Below are positions 17,712 to 26,355 of a stretch of DNA of 64,000 nucleotides, piece by piece. Both the position numbers and the translations under genes were made by a program. Position 1 is the stretch's first letter, and every line of letters begins with the position of its first letter. Under the pieces are notes generated by a model. It did no database searches. It was not told where the DNA came from and saw only the letters and a list, made by a program, of their open reading frames with translations. The stretch lies in the NCBI GenBank assembly GCA_021372375.1, contig JAJFUN010000017.1:1-64000 (forward strand), written 5' to 3'. This stretch comes from Pelosinus sp. (lineage in GTDB: Bacteria > Bacillota > Negativicutes > Propionisporales > Propionisporaceae).

Positions 17712-17740
17712 ATACTATTATGTTTACTTTAACCTGTCAA
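17712..17740 (-). promoter_or_regulatory. promoter of the M-box operon
   Basis: TTGACA (17735-17740), 17-bp spacer, TAGTAT (17712-17717), ending about 20 bases before the M-box core. Confidence 0.8.
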
Positions 17741-17904
17741 GATTATACATGTTAACTTTTTGTTAATCCGACAAATTTCTTTCCAATCTTAGGGCCAGTC
17801 TGTTAAGGGTTCAATCGGCGAAAGGACTTTCTTTCAGTGGTAACTGCCAGAGAAGCCCTTTTCTACACACCCAATTTTGATTACTAACACCAAATTTCCA
17901 TTTG

Positions 17905-18771
17905 CTACAATTTTTGAGCCAAGCCAACAAGTTCTTTACTGTTCCTTTGTATGCCTTCCAGCATACTGGCAATACTTTGCACGGCTGCCGCTTGTTCCTG
18001 GATAATCCCGCTGTTTTCCTGAGTATTTTGGCTGACTTCAATCACAGTTGTACTAATTCTGTTTAGAATATCATGAATCTTGTTTACTGATTGATTGGTA
18101 TCATCGGACAATTTCCTAACTTCATCAGCCACAACGGCAAAACCGCGACCTAACTCTCCCGCCCGAGCCGCTTCAATCGCAGCATTAAGGCCCAGTAAAT
18201 TGGTTTGTCCAGCCACCCGTTTAATCATTGCCAATATCTCAGTGGAACTACTGATATCATGATCGGCTTTACTTGATATTTCGGTGGCATGCTCTCCAGC
18301 AACAGCCAATTGCTCCGACATGGTCGTCAGCTGCTTGATAGCATCCGAAGCCTGTGCAATGTCATTATTCATTTTCTGGATAGAATTAAGAATCATAATA
18401 CGAGCTTGGTTATCATTTAGTTTAGACTTGATTAGTCCAGCAGCAATTTTAGCGACAGGTTCAACAACTTCCATCTTGCCAGCAATCCCAAATGTCCCAA
18501 TTTTACTGGCTCCATCTTTGATTACTAAATGAATTCCCGCCTTCAGTTTACCATCGCTGGCGGCTTGATCTTCTTCACTGATTACAATGGAGTCGATATT
18601 GGAATTCATAATTTTTACTGAACCGCTGTGAATAATTCCGTTGCGGGTACGGGCTGAATCCGCGATAATTTTCCCGGTAGTATCACATACAATAGTATGA
18701 AACCCGGTTTGTGCAAGAATAAAATCGACAATTTTTTCGGCGATAGCTTGGTCAATTTCCATAAAACTCAC
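17905..18771 (-). CDS. short soluble methyl-accepting chemotaxis-type protein
   Basis: 288 residues with no TM segment. Residues ~8-120 resemble the sugar-diacid-recognition type sensor domain ([34 protein letters not shown]). Residues ~140-285 hold half of an MCP signalling coiled coil, with the conserved hairpin [27 protein letters not shown]. The methylation helices are shortened, so adaptation may be absent. The start is ambiguous: GTG 18771 or the in-frame ATG three codons later, both after AAGGA. It stands alone and probably signals to a CheA elsewhere. Confidence 0.87.
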   Translation of the reverse strand: MSFMEIDQAIAEKIVDFILAQTGFHTIVCDTTGKIIADSARTRNGIIHSGSVKIMNSNIDSIVISEEDQAASDGKLKAGIHLVIKDGASKIGTFGIAGKMEVVEPVAKIAAGLIKSKLNDNQARIMILNSIQKMNNDIAQASDAIKQLTTMSEQLAVAGEHATEISSKADHDISSSTEILAMIKRVAGQTNLLGLNAAIEAARAGELGRGFAVVADEVRKLSDDTNQSVNKIHDILNRISTTVIEVSQNTQENSGIIQEQAAAVQSIASMLEGIQRNSKELVGLAQKL

Positions 18772-18874
18772 TCTTCCTTCTGCTTATTGATACGAACAAA
18801 GATTATGTGAGTTTATTTCTATGTCGAAATTGAGGTTTCCTTTAATTATATTCAAATTGCAGTATATAATTTTT

Positions 18875-18964
18875 GAAACAAGGGGACAGACGAATTGTTT
18901 CCTCCGGCTACTAAGGAAAATCGTGCATAGTACGCCGGAAACAAAGTGTCTGTCCCCCTGTTTC
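18875..18964. repeat. REP-like imperfect palindrome
   Basis: Imperfect ~90-base hairpin just past hydE: arms AAGGGGACAGAC/GTCTGTCCCC, then GTTTCC/GGAAAC and CCGGC/GCCGG. The GGGGACAGAC...GTCTGTCCCC style is that of repeats mobilised by REP-associated tyrosine transposases; none is encoded here. It may also terminate hydE. Confidence 0.6.
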
Positions 18965-18985
18965 TTCAGAATCGGCCCTTCGACA

Positions 18986-20020
18986 TCATTCTTTGGCAAA
19001 CTTCTTTCTGTTGCCTTGGCTACTCGCAATCTGTCGACCAATCCCCTGAATCTTGCCGGTGATACACCTCCGACAATGGGCTGGAGTATCATTCATGCAT
19101 ATTTTCCCAGGATATAAGGCATACAACTTACGGTATTCCCCTTCGGTCACGTTCGGCATCACCACATTGGCCCCGCTTTGCAGGCCAATTATCCGTCCAT
19201 TCTTATTTAGTGTCTCCATGGCAGTCGTGGCAGGAATATTAATATCAGGCAGTACTAGGCGAATAATGGCCATCACGCGGCGCGCTAGTTCAAAAGTTCC
19301 CCCAGCCTCACCGGCGAGCGGCGTATCCTGATTGGGGATAAACGGCCCAATGCCAATCATATCCGCATCTATTGCTTTAAAAAACAAAATATCATCAGCC
19401 AGCATTGCCAGAGTTTGCCCAGGCAGTCCGACCAGGCAGCCTGTCCCCACTTCATAGCCTAGCAGCTTTAGATCATTTAAGCACCTGAGACGATTTTCAA
19501 GACTCATACCTGGATGCATATTTTTATATAATTCACTGTTTGTTGTTTCGATACGGAGTAAATAACGATCCGCCCCGGCTCTTTTATACGCCCGGTATTC
19601 TTCGGTAGTTTTTTCGCCGATACTTAAGGTTAAAGCTAGATCTAGTTTCTTAATTTCGCGGATAATATGCTCCATTTTAGGGGCTGTATAATAGGCGTCC
19701 TCCCCTGATTGCAACACTAATGTCTTATAGCCGTAACCAGCCGCCTTGCGGGCCAAATCCAATATAGTTTCCGGTTCCATACGATACCTTTTTAAATTTT
19801 TATTAGCGCCCCTCAGACCACAATACCGACATGTCCGGCCGCAAACATTCGAAAATTCAATAAGCCCTCTGAGATGTACCTCATCACCCACATACTTTTG
19901 GCGCACGGCGTCAGCAGCTGCCGCCAATTCCTCGTCAATTGCCGGAACTTCCAGTAAAGCGATAATTTCTTGTTTCGTCAATGCATGCTGCATTTTTGCT
20001 TTTTCTATAATCTCAATCAT
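18986..20020 (-). CDS. hydE: [FeFe]-hydrogenase maturase HydE (radical SAM)
   Basis: Radical-SAM enzyme that helps build the diiron subcluster of the [FeFe]-hydrogenase H-cluster. Seen: the CxxxCxxC cluster ligands at C60, C64, C67 (SNVCGRTCRYCGLRG), a glycine-rich SAM region (GYKTLVLQSGEDAYY), and a C-terminal CMNDTPAHCRRC motif for an auxiliary cluster, present in a subset of HydE. The GTG at 20029 touches the ribosome site, so the ATG at 20020, 6 bases after AGAGGTG, is the likely start (344 residues). No hydF, hydG or hydrogenase gene is nearby. The related PylB and other HydE-like enzymes are less likely given the close motif match. Confidence 0.9.
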   Translation of the reverse strand: MIEIIEKAKMQHALTKQEIIALLEVPAIDEELAAAADAVRQKYVGDEVHLRGLIEFSNVCGRTCRYCGLRGANKNLKRYRMEPETILDLARKAAGYGYKTLVLQSGEDAYYTAPKMEHIIREIKKLDLALTLSIGEKTTEEYRAYKRAGADRYLLRIETTNSELYKNMHPGMSLENRLRCLNDLKLLGYEVGTGCLVGLPGQTLAMLADDILFFKAIDADMIGIGPFIPNQDTPLAGEAGGTFELARRVMAIIRLVLPDINIPATTAMETLNKNGRIIGLQSGANVVMPNVTEGEYRKLYALYPGKICMNDTPAHCRRCITGKIQGIGRQIASSQGNRKKFAKE

Positions 20021-20138
20021 GCTAGCCACCTCTGATTGCCTAAATTATAAACATTATCTCATAACAACCTATGCATTGCATCTTTTATTTTGATTTTTGG
20101 TACATACTACATCTATACTGTAAAACGGAGGCAGCACT

Positions 20139-21164
20139 ATGGAACGTTTTATCCCCAAAAGAGCTTTTTTTGAACCTAGGGCCCTTGATTATCCAATTGG
20201 CGAAAAAATTTATAAAGAGTTACTAAGCTTACATATCCCCATTCAAATGACCAGCTCACATAACCGCGTCAGCGCTCTCACCGGACTAACATCCAGACAA
20301 GCTTACCGTGAAGCTAAACAGACTTTGGTAGTGGGCGTAAAAAAGACTACTACTTTTGCTCCCTGCAAACCGTCCGCGCACTACCAACTTCCTTTAAATA
20401 CCAGTTGTCCAGGCATGTGTGAATATTGTTATCTAGCCACAACTTTAGGTAAAAAACCTTATGTACGCCTCTATGTAAATATTGAAGAAATACTAAATAA
20501 AACCGCAGCCTACATAGAAAAAGCAGCGCCCAAGGTTACCATTTTTGAAGGAGCGGCTACCTCTGACCCCATTCCCACCGAATATCTAAGCGGCCTTTTA
20601 AAAACCACGATCGAATTTTTTGGCAGAAACCCTTTAGGCCGATTTCGCTTTGTTACCAAACACACCGATATTGAATCCTTACTCACCGCCGAGCATAGCA
20701 AACATACCACGTTTCGCTTCAGCCTAAACTGTGAGCATATCATCGCCGCATACGAACACCATACAGCCCCCATGCTAGAGCGGATCCAAGCCGCAAGCCA
20801 AGTAGCAGCAGCCGGATATCCGCTCGGCTTTATTATTGCTCCTGTTTTTTCTTTTCCCGGCTGGCAAGCGGAATACCAAAAACTATTTGCCACGCTGTCC
20901 CAAAACCTCCCGGCTAGCGCCCAAAGTCAGCTAACCTTTGAATTTATTACACATCGCTTTACACTGCGGGCCAAAAATAATATTCTAAGCCTATTTCCTG
21001 AAACCACACTCCCCATGGAAACCGAAAATCGTCAGTTTAAATACGGTCAATTTGGCTATGGCAAATATATTTATGATAAACAAATGATGAGTGAAATCAA
21101 AGAATTTCTCTATGAGCAGACCGTAAGCTTTTTTCCAGCGGCTAAAATTGATTACTTTGTATAA
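20139..21164 (+). CDS. splB: spore photoproduct lyase (radical SAM), with altered catalytic residue
   Basis: 341 residues, aligning end to end with Bacillus subtilis SplB (342), which reverses the UV spore photoproduct in DNA during germination. The radical-SAM cysteines C90, C94, C97 and tyrosines Y96 and Y98 are kept (CPGMCEYCYLA). At the position of the catalytic Cys141, however, this protein reads FEGAATSDP, that is Ala in place of Cys. A cysteine absent from the Bacillus protein occurs at C198 (FRFSLNCEH). ATG 20139 after ACGGAGG. Its presence implies an endospore former; whether it still repairs spore photoproduct is uncertain. Confidence 0.9.
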   Translation: MERFIPKRAFFEPRALDYPIGEKIYKELLSLHIPIQMTSSHNRVSALTGLTSRQAYREAKQTLVVGVKKTTTFAPCKPSAHYQLPLNTSCPGMCEYCYLATTLGKKPYVRLYVNIEEILNKTAAYIEKAAPKVTIFEGAATSDPIPTEYLSGLLKTTIEFFGRNPLGRFRFVTKHTDIESLLTAEHSKHTTFRFSLNCEHIIAAYEHHTAPMLERIQAASQVAAAGYPLGFIIAPVFSFPGWQAEYQKLFATLSQNLPASAQSQLTFEFITHRFTLRAKNNILSLFPETTLPMETENRQFKYGQFGYGKYIYDKQMMSEIKEFLYEQTVSFFPAAKIDYFV

Positions 21165-21169
21165 CGTAA

Positions 21170-21202
21170 ATAAAATGGCGACCAATGGCCGCCATTTATT
21201 TT
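21170..21202 (+). terminator. terminator of splB
   Basis: 13-bp stem AAATAAAATGGCG/CGCCATTTATTTT directly after the splB stop. It is also usable as the terminator of the small convergent gene. Confidence 0.8.
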
Positions 21203-21231
21203 GGAGGATCAATACTACATTCTAACAGTAA

Positions 21232-21354
21232 CTACCGCTTGCAGTCTTCAGCTTTTTCCTGGCACTTTTTACAGCCGCCAGCCAATTCGCGACTAAACTC
21301 CAAGTTTTTGTTCTCCTGTTGTTTGCGCTCTTGTTTGCGGTTTTCTTTTTTCAT
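21232..21354 (-). CDS. 40-residue Lys/Cys-containing small protein
   Basis: ATG 21354 lies 6 bases after a strong GGAGGTGAT and encodes 40 residues: a Lys/Gln/Glu-rich N-terminal helix-like half (MKKENRKQERKQQENKN), then GGCKKCQEKAEDCKR with three cysteines. No TM. Possibly a small metal-binding or structural peptide; no family recognised. Follows the similar-sized gene at 21423-21542 on the same strand. Confidence 0.65.
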   Translation of the reverse strand: MKKENRKQERKQQENKNLEFSRELAGGCKKCQEKAEDCKR

Positions 21355-21422
21355 GCGCTTATCACCTCCGCTGTTAGTATATACACACCAACAGCCATCA
21401 TACATGGTTATAATTGCAAATG

Positions 21423-21542
21423 TTATTCTGCGTCTTTTTTAGCTGGTTCTGCATTTTCACATCTGCCACATAAATGCGGTAAACTATCACATACTGCTGA
21501 ATCTGCTGCAGAGCACTGCTGACAAATCTCTATATTATCCAT
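21423..21542 (-). CDS. 39-residue Cys-rich small protein
   Basis: ATG 21542 preceded by GGGGGTG encodes 39 residues with CQQC (7/10), C18 and CGRC (25/28), the five cysteines resembling a minimal zinc knuckle. Acidic, soluble. It heads a likely two-gene unit with the 40-residue protein downstream. I cannot name the family. Confidence 0.65.
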   Translation of the reverse strand: MDNIEICQQCSAADSAVCDSLPHLCGRCENAEPAKKDAE

Positions 21543-21741
21543 CTCTACACCCCCATTTTTTAAACTTCTATACTAGTAATAATACCTATATGTCTTATTC
21601 CCATTATTATCCCATTTTAAACAATGGTTATTTATATGTACCAACTAGTATTATCATATTTATAAAATATGCCTTTTTATAAAAATTGTCAACACATACC
21701 ATTTAAAAGTATATACTAATACAATATGTCGAAACGTAAAA

Positions 21742-21796
21742 CAAACACACCCCGCCCTTCGGGCACCCCTCTCTAGAGGGGAATTTTAAACCTTTG
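21742..21796. repeat. dispersed GC-rich repeat, half copy
   Basis: Contains AACACACCCCGCCC, GGGCACCCCTCTCTAGAGGGG and AATTTTAAA, one arm of the inverted repeat seen in full at 37347-37460 and 45920-46035. Confidence 0.75.
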
Positions 21797-21824
21797 CCTA
21801 TTATAAAAGTAATAACCATAAAAA

Positions 21825-21855
21825 ACGGGGTGCTTCTTCTTAAGAAGCACCCCGT
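21825..21855 (-). terminator. terminator of the CheA/hybrid-kinase operon
   Basis: 14-bp perfect stem ACGGGGTGCTTCTT/AAGAAGCACCCCGT followed by TTTTTTA on the minus strand. Confidence 0.92.
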
Positions 21856-21871
21856 CACCATTTACTCCTAA

Positions 21872-22267
21872 TCATACCTTCAAGCCTAATTCCCTCATAA
21901 CTTCTAATAGCTTTGCGGTGTCAACCGGCTTAGCGGCAAAAGCCTCACAGCCTGTTTCAAATGAATTGAAGACAGTTTCTTTATCATTTAGTGCAGTAAT
22001 CATAATAACTTTGGCCCTAGCTTCATCCTTAACCTTCTTTTGCCGCTCCAAATCACGAATGGCCTGTAAAGCCTTAATTCCATCGACTCGCGGCATCATA
22101 ATATCCAAACAAATGAGGTCATAAGGATGCCCTAAATCCCAGGCGGTAAGAAATGCCTCAACGACTTCCAGGCCATTAACCGTAAGATCACATTCCCCAT
22201 ACGCAGACATTATTTTGTATAAATATTTTCGGCTGGCTAAATCATCTTCAGCAATCAGAATCCTCAT
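21872..22267 (-). CDS. stand-alone response-regulator receiver (CheY-like)
   Basis: 131 residues, a single receiver domain with acidic pocket E7-D8-D9, phospho-acceptor D55 (LICLDIMMP), and conserved T (MITALND) and K (AAKPVD). Its ATG overlaps the stop of the hybrid kinase by 4 bases (ATGA), so the two are translationally coupled. It is probably phosphorylated by, or via the Hpt domain of, that kinase. No output domain: it may act on the flagellar switch or by protein contact. Confidence 0.93.
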   Translation of the reverse strand: MRILIAEDDLASRKYLYKIMSAYGECDLTVNGLEVVEAFLTAWDLGHPYDLICLDIMMPRVDGIKALQAIRDLERQKKVKDEARAKVIMITALNDKETVFNSFETGCEAFAAKPVDTAKLLEVMRELGLKV

Positions 22268-24615
22268 GACAATTCCCCCATTTTTTTCAAATTGTTAATC
22301 TCGCCCTCAAGAAGCTGTATGAGCTCGGAAATTTCCGCAAGGCTACTTTTGCGGGCCGCCAGTTCGAGCCGAAAACTAAGTCTTCTAATCGTCTTTTCCC
22401 CTGCTGCTGCCTCTTTCAGAGTATGAGCTGTTTGCTCTATCAATAAAAAGTCACCTTTTTGATATACTTCCTGGAGCCGTGCAAAATTCAAGCAAATTTT
22501 TTCTATAACAAAGGTGGGCTCCACTTCCTGCAATGATCCTGTACCGGCTAGAATGCCCGCTGAGCCTAAATCACGCAGTATTTTATCAATACGCGAGTTT
22601 TCCAGTACTTTCTCTATCGTCAGCAAAAGTTCGCTTATATTGACTGGCTTGGCTAAATATCCATCCATCCCGGCCCGCAAAAAACGCTCACGGTCGCCGG
22701 CTAACGCATAGGCTGTAAAGGCGATAATCGGTATATGCTCTGTTGTACCACTTTCTTTTTGCCGAATTTGTCTGGTAGCTTCCACTCCATCCATTTCAGG
22801 CATTTGGATATCCATTATGACTACATCAACGTTTTCGTTTGCCAAAACTTCTAATGCTTCCCTGCCATTATTGACAGTTTTAAGAATATACCCCTTTTCC
22901 TGCAGCATAAGCTGGATTACCCTTTGATTAATTTTATCATCCTCAGCCAGCAATACAGCAAGCGGCTCCTCATTTTTTTTCTTTTCTCTACATAATACTG
23001 CATCTTCCACAATGGTACCGCCAGGGGCAAGCTGAATGGTAAAATAAAAGGTACTGCCTGCGCCCTTTTGACTTTCTACCCAAATACGACCGCCCATCAG
23101 TTCAACAAGCTGTTTTGAAATAGCAAGACCCAGACCTGTACCTCCATATTTGCGGGTAAGCGATCCATCGACCTGACTAAAACTTTTAAACAAATAGGGT
23201 TTATCTTCCTCTGCTAAGCCAATCCCGGTATCACTTACAGCAAACTCTAATTCCAGTCCAGCTGCAGTAGAGGTTACCTTACGAATAGCAACAGTTACTA
23301 CACCCTGCTCTGTAAATTTAATGGCATTGCTGATTAAATTATACAGTATTTGTCCCAGTCGATTGGCATCACCCTTTAATACCTGCGGCAAATCAGGCGG
23401 CATCTGGCACTCTAACCGCACACCTTTTTCCTCAGCTTTAACAGCATACATGCGCACCGTTTTTTTCACAGTCTGCTCAATATTAAAAGGAACCTTACTA
23501 ATCACCAGTTTACCTGCTTCCAGTTTGGAAAAGTCCAAAATATCATTAATTACATTAAGCAGTGACTGGGCGCAGCTTTTGGCAATCATGAGATTCTCTT
23601 GCTGCTCCGCGGTCAAAATGGTATTTATCGTTAAATCAATCATGCCCAGCATACCATTTAGCGGGGTTCTTATCTCATGACTCATATTCGCCAAAAATTG
23701 ACTTTTTACTTGATTGGCAAATTCAGCCGCCTCTTTGGCTGCTAACAGTTCCTCAAGCGTCTGCCGATACTCGGTAATATCAGAAACTAACAGGAGTACA
23801 TAGCTAGAATCATTTTCAAAAAAAGGGACGGCATTAAAACGAAACCATCTTACTGTCGGCGTGCGATTACTGAGAACTGTAAACCTTATCTCCATGTCTC
23901 GTGTGCTTTCGCCACATTGAGCGGCTTGCGTGACTGCTTGCCTTATCTTACAGGTTGTGCACGCCTTACTAGAGCCGCAAGGGCCAGTGCTGCAATTAAT
24001 ACAATTTAAAACCTGGCCCAGCGCATGTTCAAAGATCTGTTTGTTCTCTGGCAAAAATTTCTCCAGCACATAAGTATTTGCTTGTTTAATGATGCATTTT
24101 TGATCAACAATTACCATGCCGATTGGTGCAGCATTAAAAATAGTTTCCAGATTTTTTTGCTTATGTAAGACAGCTTCCTCAGCCAGACGCAGCCGTCTAA
24201 TATCACGAAATACCGCAACAGCCCCGGTAATTTTTCCGTGCTCTAGGACCGGTGAAATTTTGGCTGATATATAAAACTCCGACCCCAGCTTAGTCACAAT
24301 GACCGTATCCTTAGGCAGTCCGGTAGACGGCTCTCCTTGAAGTATCCTGGCAAATGGACTAGGCACAATGTTTTTGGTTTTTGCATGGATAATGCAAAAA
24401 ATAGTCTCAACAGACTGCCCCATACTTTCCTCAAGAGACCAACCGGTTATTTTTACTGCAGCGTCATTAATAAAGGAAATTTTGCCGAGAGCATCCGTGA
24501 TAATTAAACCATCGCCAATGCTTAGTAAGGCCGAATTAAGCTTCTCGATTCTCGCCTTAAGCTTAGTGTACTTTGCACCCCACTGACTATTGCCTAGTCT
24601 TTGCACCGCATCCAC
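22264..24615 (-). CDS. hybrid sensor histidine kinase: PAS-PAS-HisKA-HATPase-REC-Hpt
   Basis: 783 residues, no clear TM. Two PAS regions at ~20-145 and ~150-280; the second holds a Cys cluster (CINCSTGPCG, CTTCK). Then HisKA with H313 (NMSHEIRTPLNG), HATPase (QILYNLISNAIKF, DTGIGL, GGTGLGL), a receiver with D602 (VIMDIQMPEMDG), and a C-terminal Hpt-like helical bundle with H731 (AHTLKEAAAG). This is a complete internal phosphorelay, probably passing to the coupled receiver downstream. The start is GTG (24615 or three codons in); neither has an ideal ribosome site. It lies 12 bases after an MCP gene, so the kinase may respond to chemoreceptor-type input. Confidence 0.92.
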   Translation of the reverse strand: MDAVQRLGNSQWGAKYTKLKARIEKLNSALLSIGDGLIITDALGKISFINDAAVKITGWSLEESMGQSVETIFCIIHAKTKNIVPSPFARILQGEPSTGLPKDTVIVTKLGSEFYISAKISPVLEHGKITGAVAVFRDIRRLRLAEEAVLHKQKNLETIFNAAPIGMVIVDQKCIIKQANTYVLEKFLPENKQIFEHALGQVLNCINCSTGPCGSSKACTTCKIRQAVTQAAQCGESTRDMEIRFTVLSNRTPTVRWFRFNAVPFFENDSSYVLLLVSDITEYRQTLEELLAAKEAAEFANQVKSQFLANMSHEIRTPLNGMLGMIDLTINTILTAEQQENLMIAKSCAQSLLNVINDILDFSKLEAGKLVISKVPFNIEQTVKKTVRMYAVKAEEKGVRLECQMPPDLPQVLKGDANRLGQILYNLISNAIKFTEQGVVTVAIRKVTSTAAGLELEFAVSDTGIGLAEEDKPYLFKSFSQVDGSLTRKYGGTGLGLAISKQLVELMGGRIWVESQKGAGSTFYFTIQLAPGGTIVEDAVLCREKKKNEEPLAVLLAEDDKINQRVIQLMLQEKGYILKTVNNGREALEVLANENVDVVIMDIQMPEMDGVEATRQIRQKESGTTEHIPIIAFTAYALAGDRERFLRAGMDGYLAKPVNISELLLTIEKVLENSRIDKILRDLGSAGILAGTGSLQEVEPTFVIEKICLNFARLQEVYQKGDFLLIEQTAHTLKEAAAGEKTIRRLSFRLELAARKSSLAEISELIQLLEGEINNLKKMGELS

Positions 24616-24627
24616 CCCAATTGCCTG

Positions 24628-26292
24628 CTAATACTTACCGAAATCCTGGCTACCAAGCGATATTTTAGGCCGGCTGGCGGCATCTTTTTGATATGTATTG
24701 CCTCCTGCATCCATCTTTCCCGGTATATCCCCGAAACTTTGATTATCAATACCGGTATGCTGGGCTTTTTTTAGCTTAAAATCACCTACCATGCCCCGCA
24801 GCATATGGGCCTGGCTGGATAATTCCTCACTGGCTGCCGCACTTTGCTGGGCTGTCGCGGAATTGGTCTGTGTAACCTGTGACACTTGCATAATGCCCTG
24901 ATTAACCTGAGAAATAGCGGTAGCCTGCTCGTTTGAAGCACTAGCAATGCCGTCAACTAAAGCGGCCACCTTGGCAACCCCGTCTGCTATATTATTTAAA
25001 GCATCTGCAGTATCTTTAGCAATTCTTCTGCCATCATTGACCTTTTTAATCGAGCCCTCAATCATTTCCGTTGTTTCTTTAGCCGCATTAGCACTGCGCG
25101 CTGCTAGATTCCGCACTTCTTCCGCGACTACCGCGAAACCCTTGCCGTGTTCACCGGCTCTGGCTGCTTCCACAGCTGCATTAAGCGCCAAAATATTTGT
25201 TTGAAAGGCAATTTCATCAATAACCTTAATAATTTTGGAAATATTGGCGGAAGAATCATTAATCTCTTCCATGGCGCCAAGCATTCCCTGCATTTGTGTA
25301 TTGCCGGAATCTGCATCGGCCTTGGCCTTTACCGCCAAAGCATCAGCCTCGGTGGCATTCTTGGCATTTTGTTTGGTTTCGGCGGCAATCTCCTCCATGG
25401 ACGCTGACAATTGCTCAACTGAGCTGGCCTGTTCAGTAGCGCCTTGCGACAAGGCCTGACTGGAATCAGAGACCTGCCGTGAGGCTGCCGCAACCTGGTG
25501 GGCCGAAGTATTGATATTCTGGAGCACTTCATTGATGTTTGCCGCCATTTTCCGAAAGGCTTCGGCTAATCTGCCAATTTCATCTGTACTATGAATAGCA
25601 AGCTCTACATTAAGATTATTTTCCGCCATCTGCTCGGTAACCATCACTAACTTACCAATGGGTCTGCTAATACTGCGGGCAATCGCAATACCTAGAATAA
25701 AAGCGACCATAACAGCCGATAAAACAATCAAGATCATACTCCGTACAGCCGCATTTGTCTGGTCAGTAGCCTTTTCCGATTCGCTATGACCAGTAGCTAT
25801 ATTGTATTCCATAATCTGATCAATATCATCATTGATAACCGCCGCCAGTTTAGCACCTTCCTCTGAAATAGGCACGTTGACATTACTAAGCTCCAAATTT
25901 ATTATGTTTTCCTGGATTGGCTCATATTTGATAAGATCAGCTTTTAGCTTTTCCACTAATTTTTTTTCTTCCGCCGTACTTACTGTCTTTTCATATTTAA
26001 CTATATTTTCCTTAATAGCTTTATTCAATTCCTTAATCTTAGCCGCACAAGTACTTTTATTATTCTGTAACCGGATATCACGCAAACTTGTTCTAACCTT
26101 TTGGTAATCGATTGCAATACGTCCGATTACCCCCAGCGATGCACCATAATCTTCATATAAAGCGGAATACTTTGTATCAATTCCCTTGATGTTGTTAATG
26201 CCTATAAACCCGACAATACCGGCCAAAGCCGCTACCAAGATAAAACTGCCCACTAATTTTACCGCTATTTTCATATTATAAAACCACTGCAT
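24628..26292 (-). CDS. methyl-accepting chemotaxis protein with 4-helix-bundle sensor
   Basis: 554-residue transmembrane chemoreceptor. TM1 at ~11-31, periplasmic/extracellular four-helix-bundle ligand domain ~32-185, TM2 ~187-207, HAMP ~208-260, then the MCP coiled coil with hairpin tip [27 protein letters not shown]. The C-terminus lacks a CheR-tethering pentapeptide and is a ~50-residue loose tail. ATG 26292, 7 bases after AAAGGGGGA. It sits between cheA and the hybrid kinase in one operon, so CheA is its likely partner. Confidence 0.93.
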   Translation of the reverse strand: MQWFYNMKIAVKLVGSFILVAALAGIVGFIGINNIKGIDTKYSALYEDYGASLGVIGRIAIDYQKVRTSLRDIRLQNNKSTCAAKIKELNKAIKENIVKYEKTVSTAEEKKLVEKLKADLIKYEPIQENIINLELSNVNVPISEEGAKLAAVINDDIDQIMEYNIATGHSESEKATDQTNAAVRSMILIVLSAVMVAFILGIAIARSISRPIGKLVMVTEQMAENNLNVELAIHSTDEIGRLAEAFRKMAANINEVLQNINTSAHQVAAASRQVSDSSQALSQGATEQASSVEQLSASMEEIAAETKQNAKNATEADALAVKAKADADSGNTQMQGMLGAMEEINDSSANISKIIKVIDEIAFQTNILALNAAVEAARAGEHGKGFAVVAEEVRNLAARSANAAKETTEMIEGSIKKVNDGRRIAKDTADALNNIADGVAKVAALVDGIASASNEQATAISQVNQGIMQVSQVTQTNSATAQQSAAASEELSSQAHMLRGMVGDFKLKKAQHTGIDNQSFGDIPGKMDAGGNTYQKDAASRPKISLGSQDFGKY

Positions 26293-26355
26293 ACCATTAT
26301 CCCCCTTTGATATATTGTGATTAACATGTACTTATAGCAAAATGGCTCATGTCAC

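Noticed and set aside
17811-18041. 76-codon frame past the short chemoreceptor
   Set aside because: Overlaps the chemoreceptor gene on the same strand in another frame; no ribosome site.
18784-19117. Two ~100-codon frames over the hydE 3' end and the palindrome
   Set aside because: They read through the hairpin arms and the end of hydE on either strand, and have no protein-like signature.
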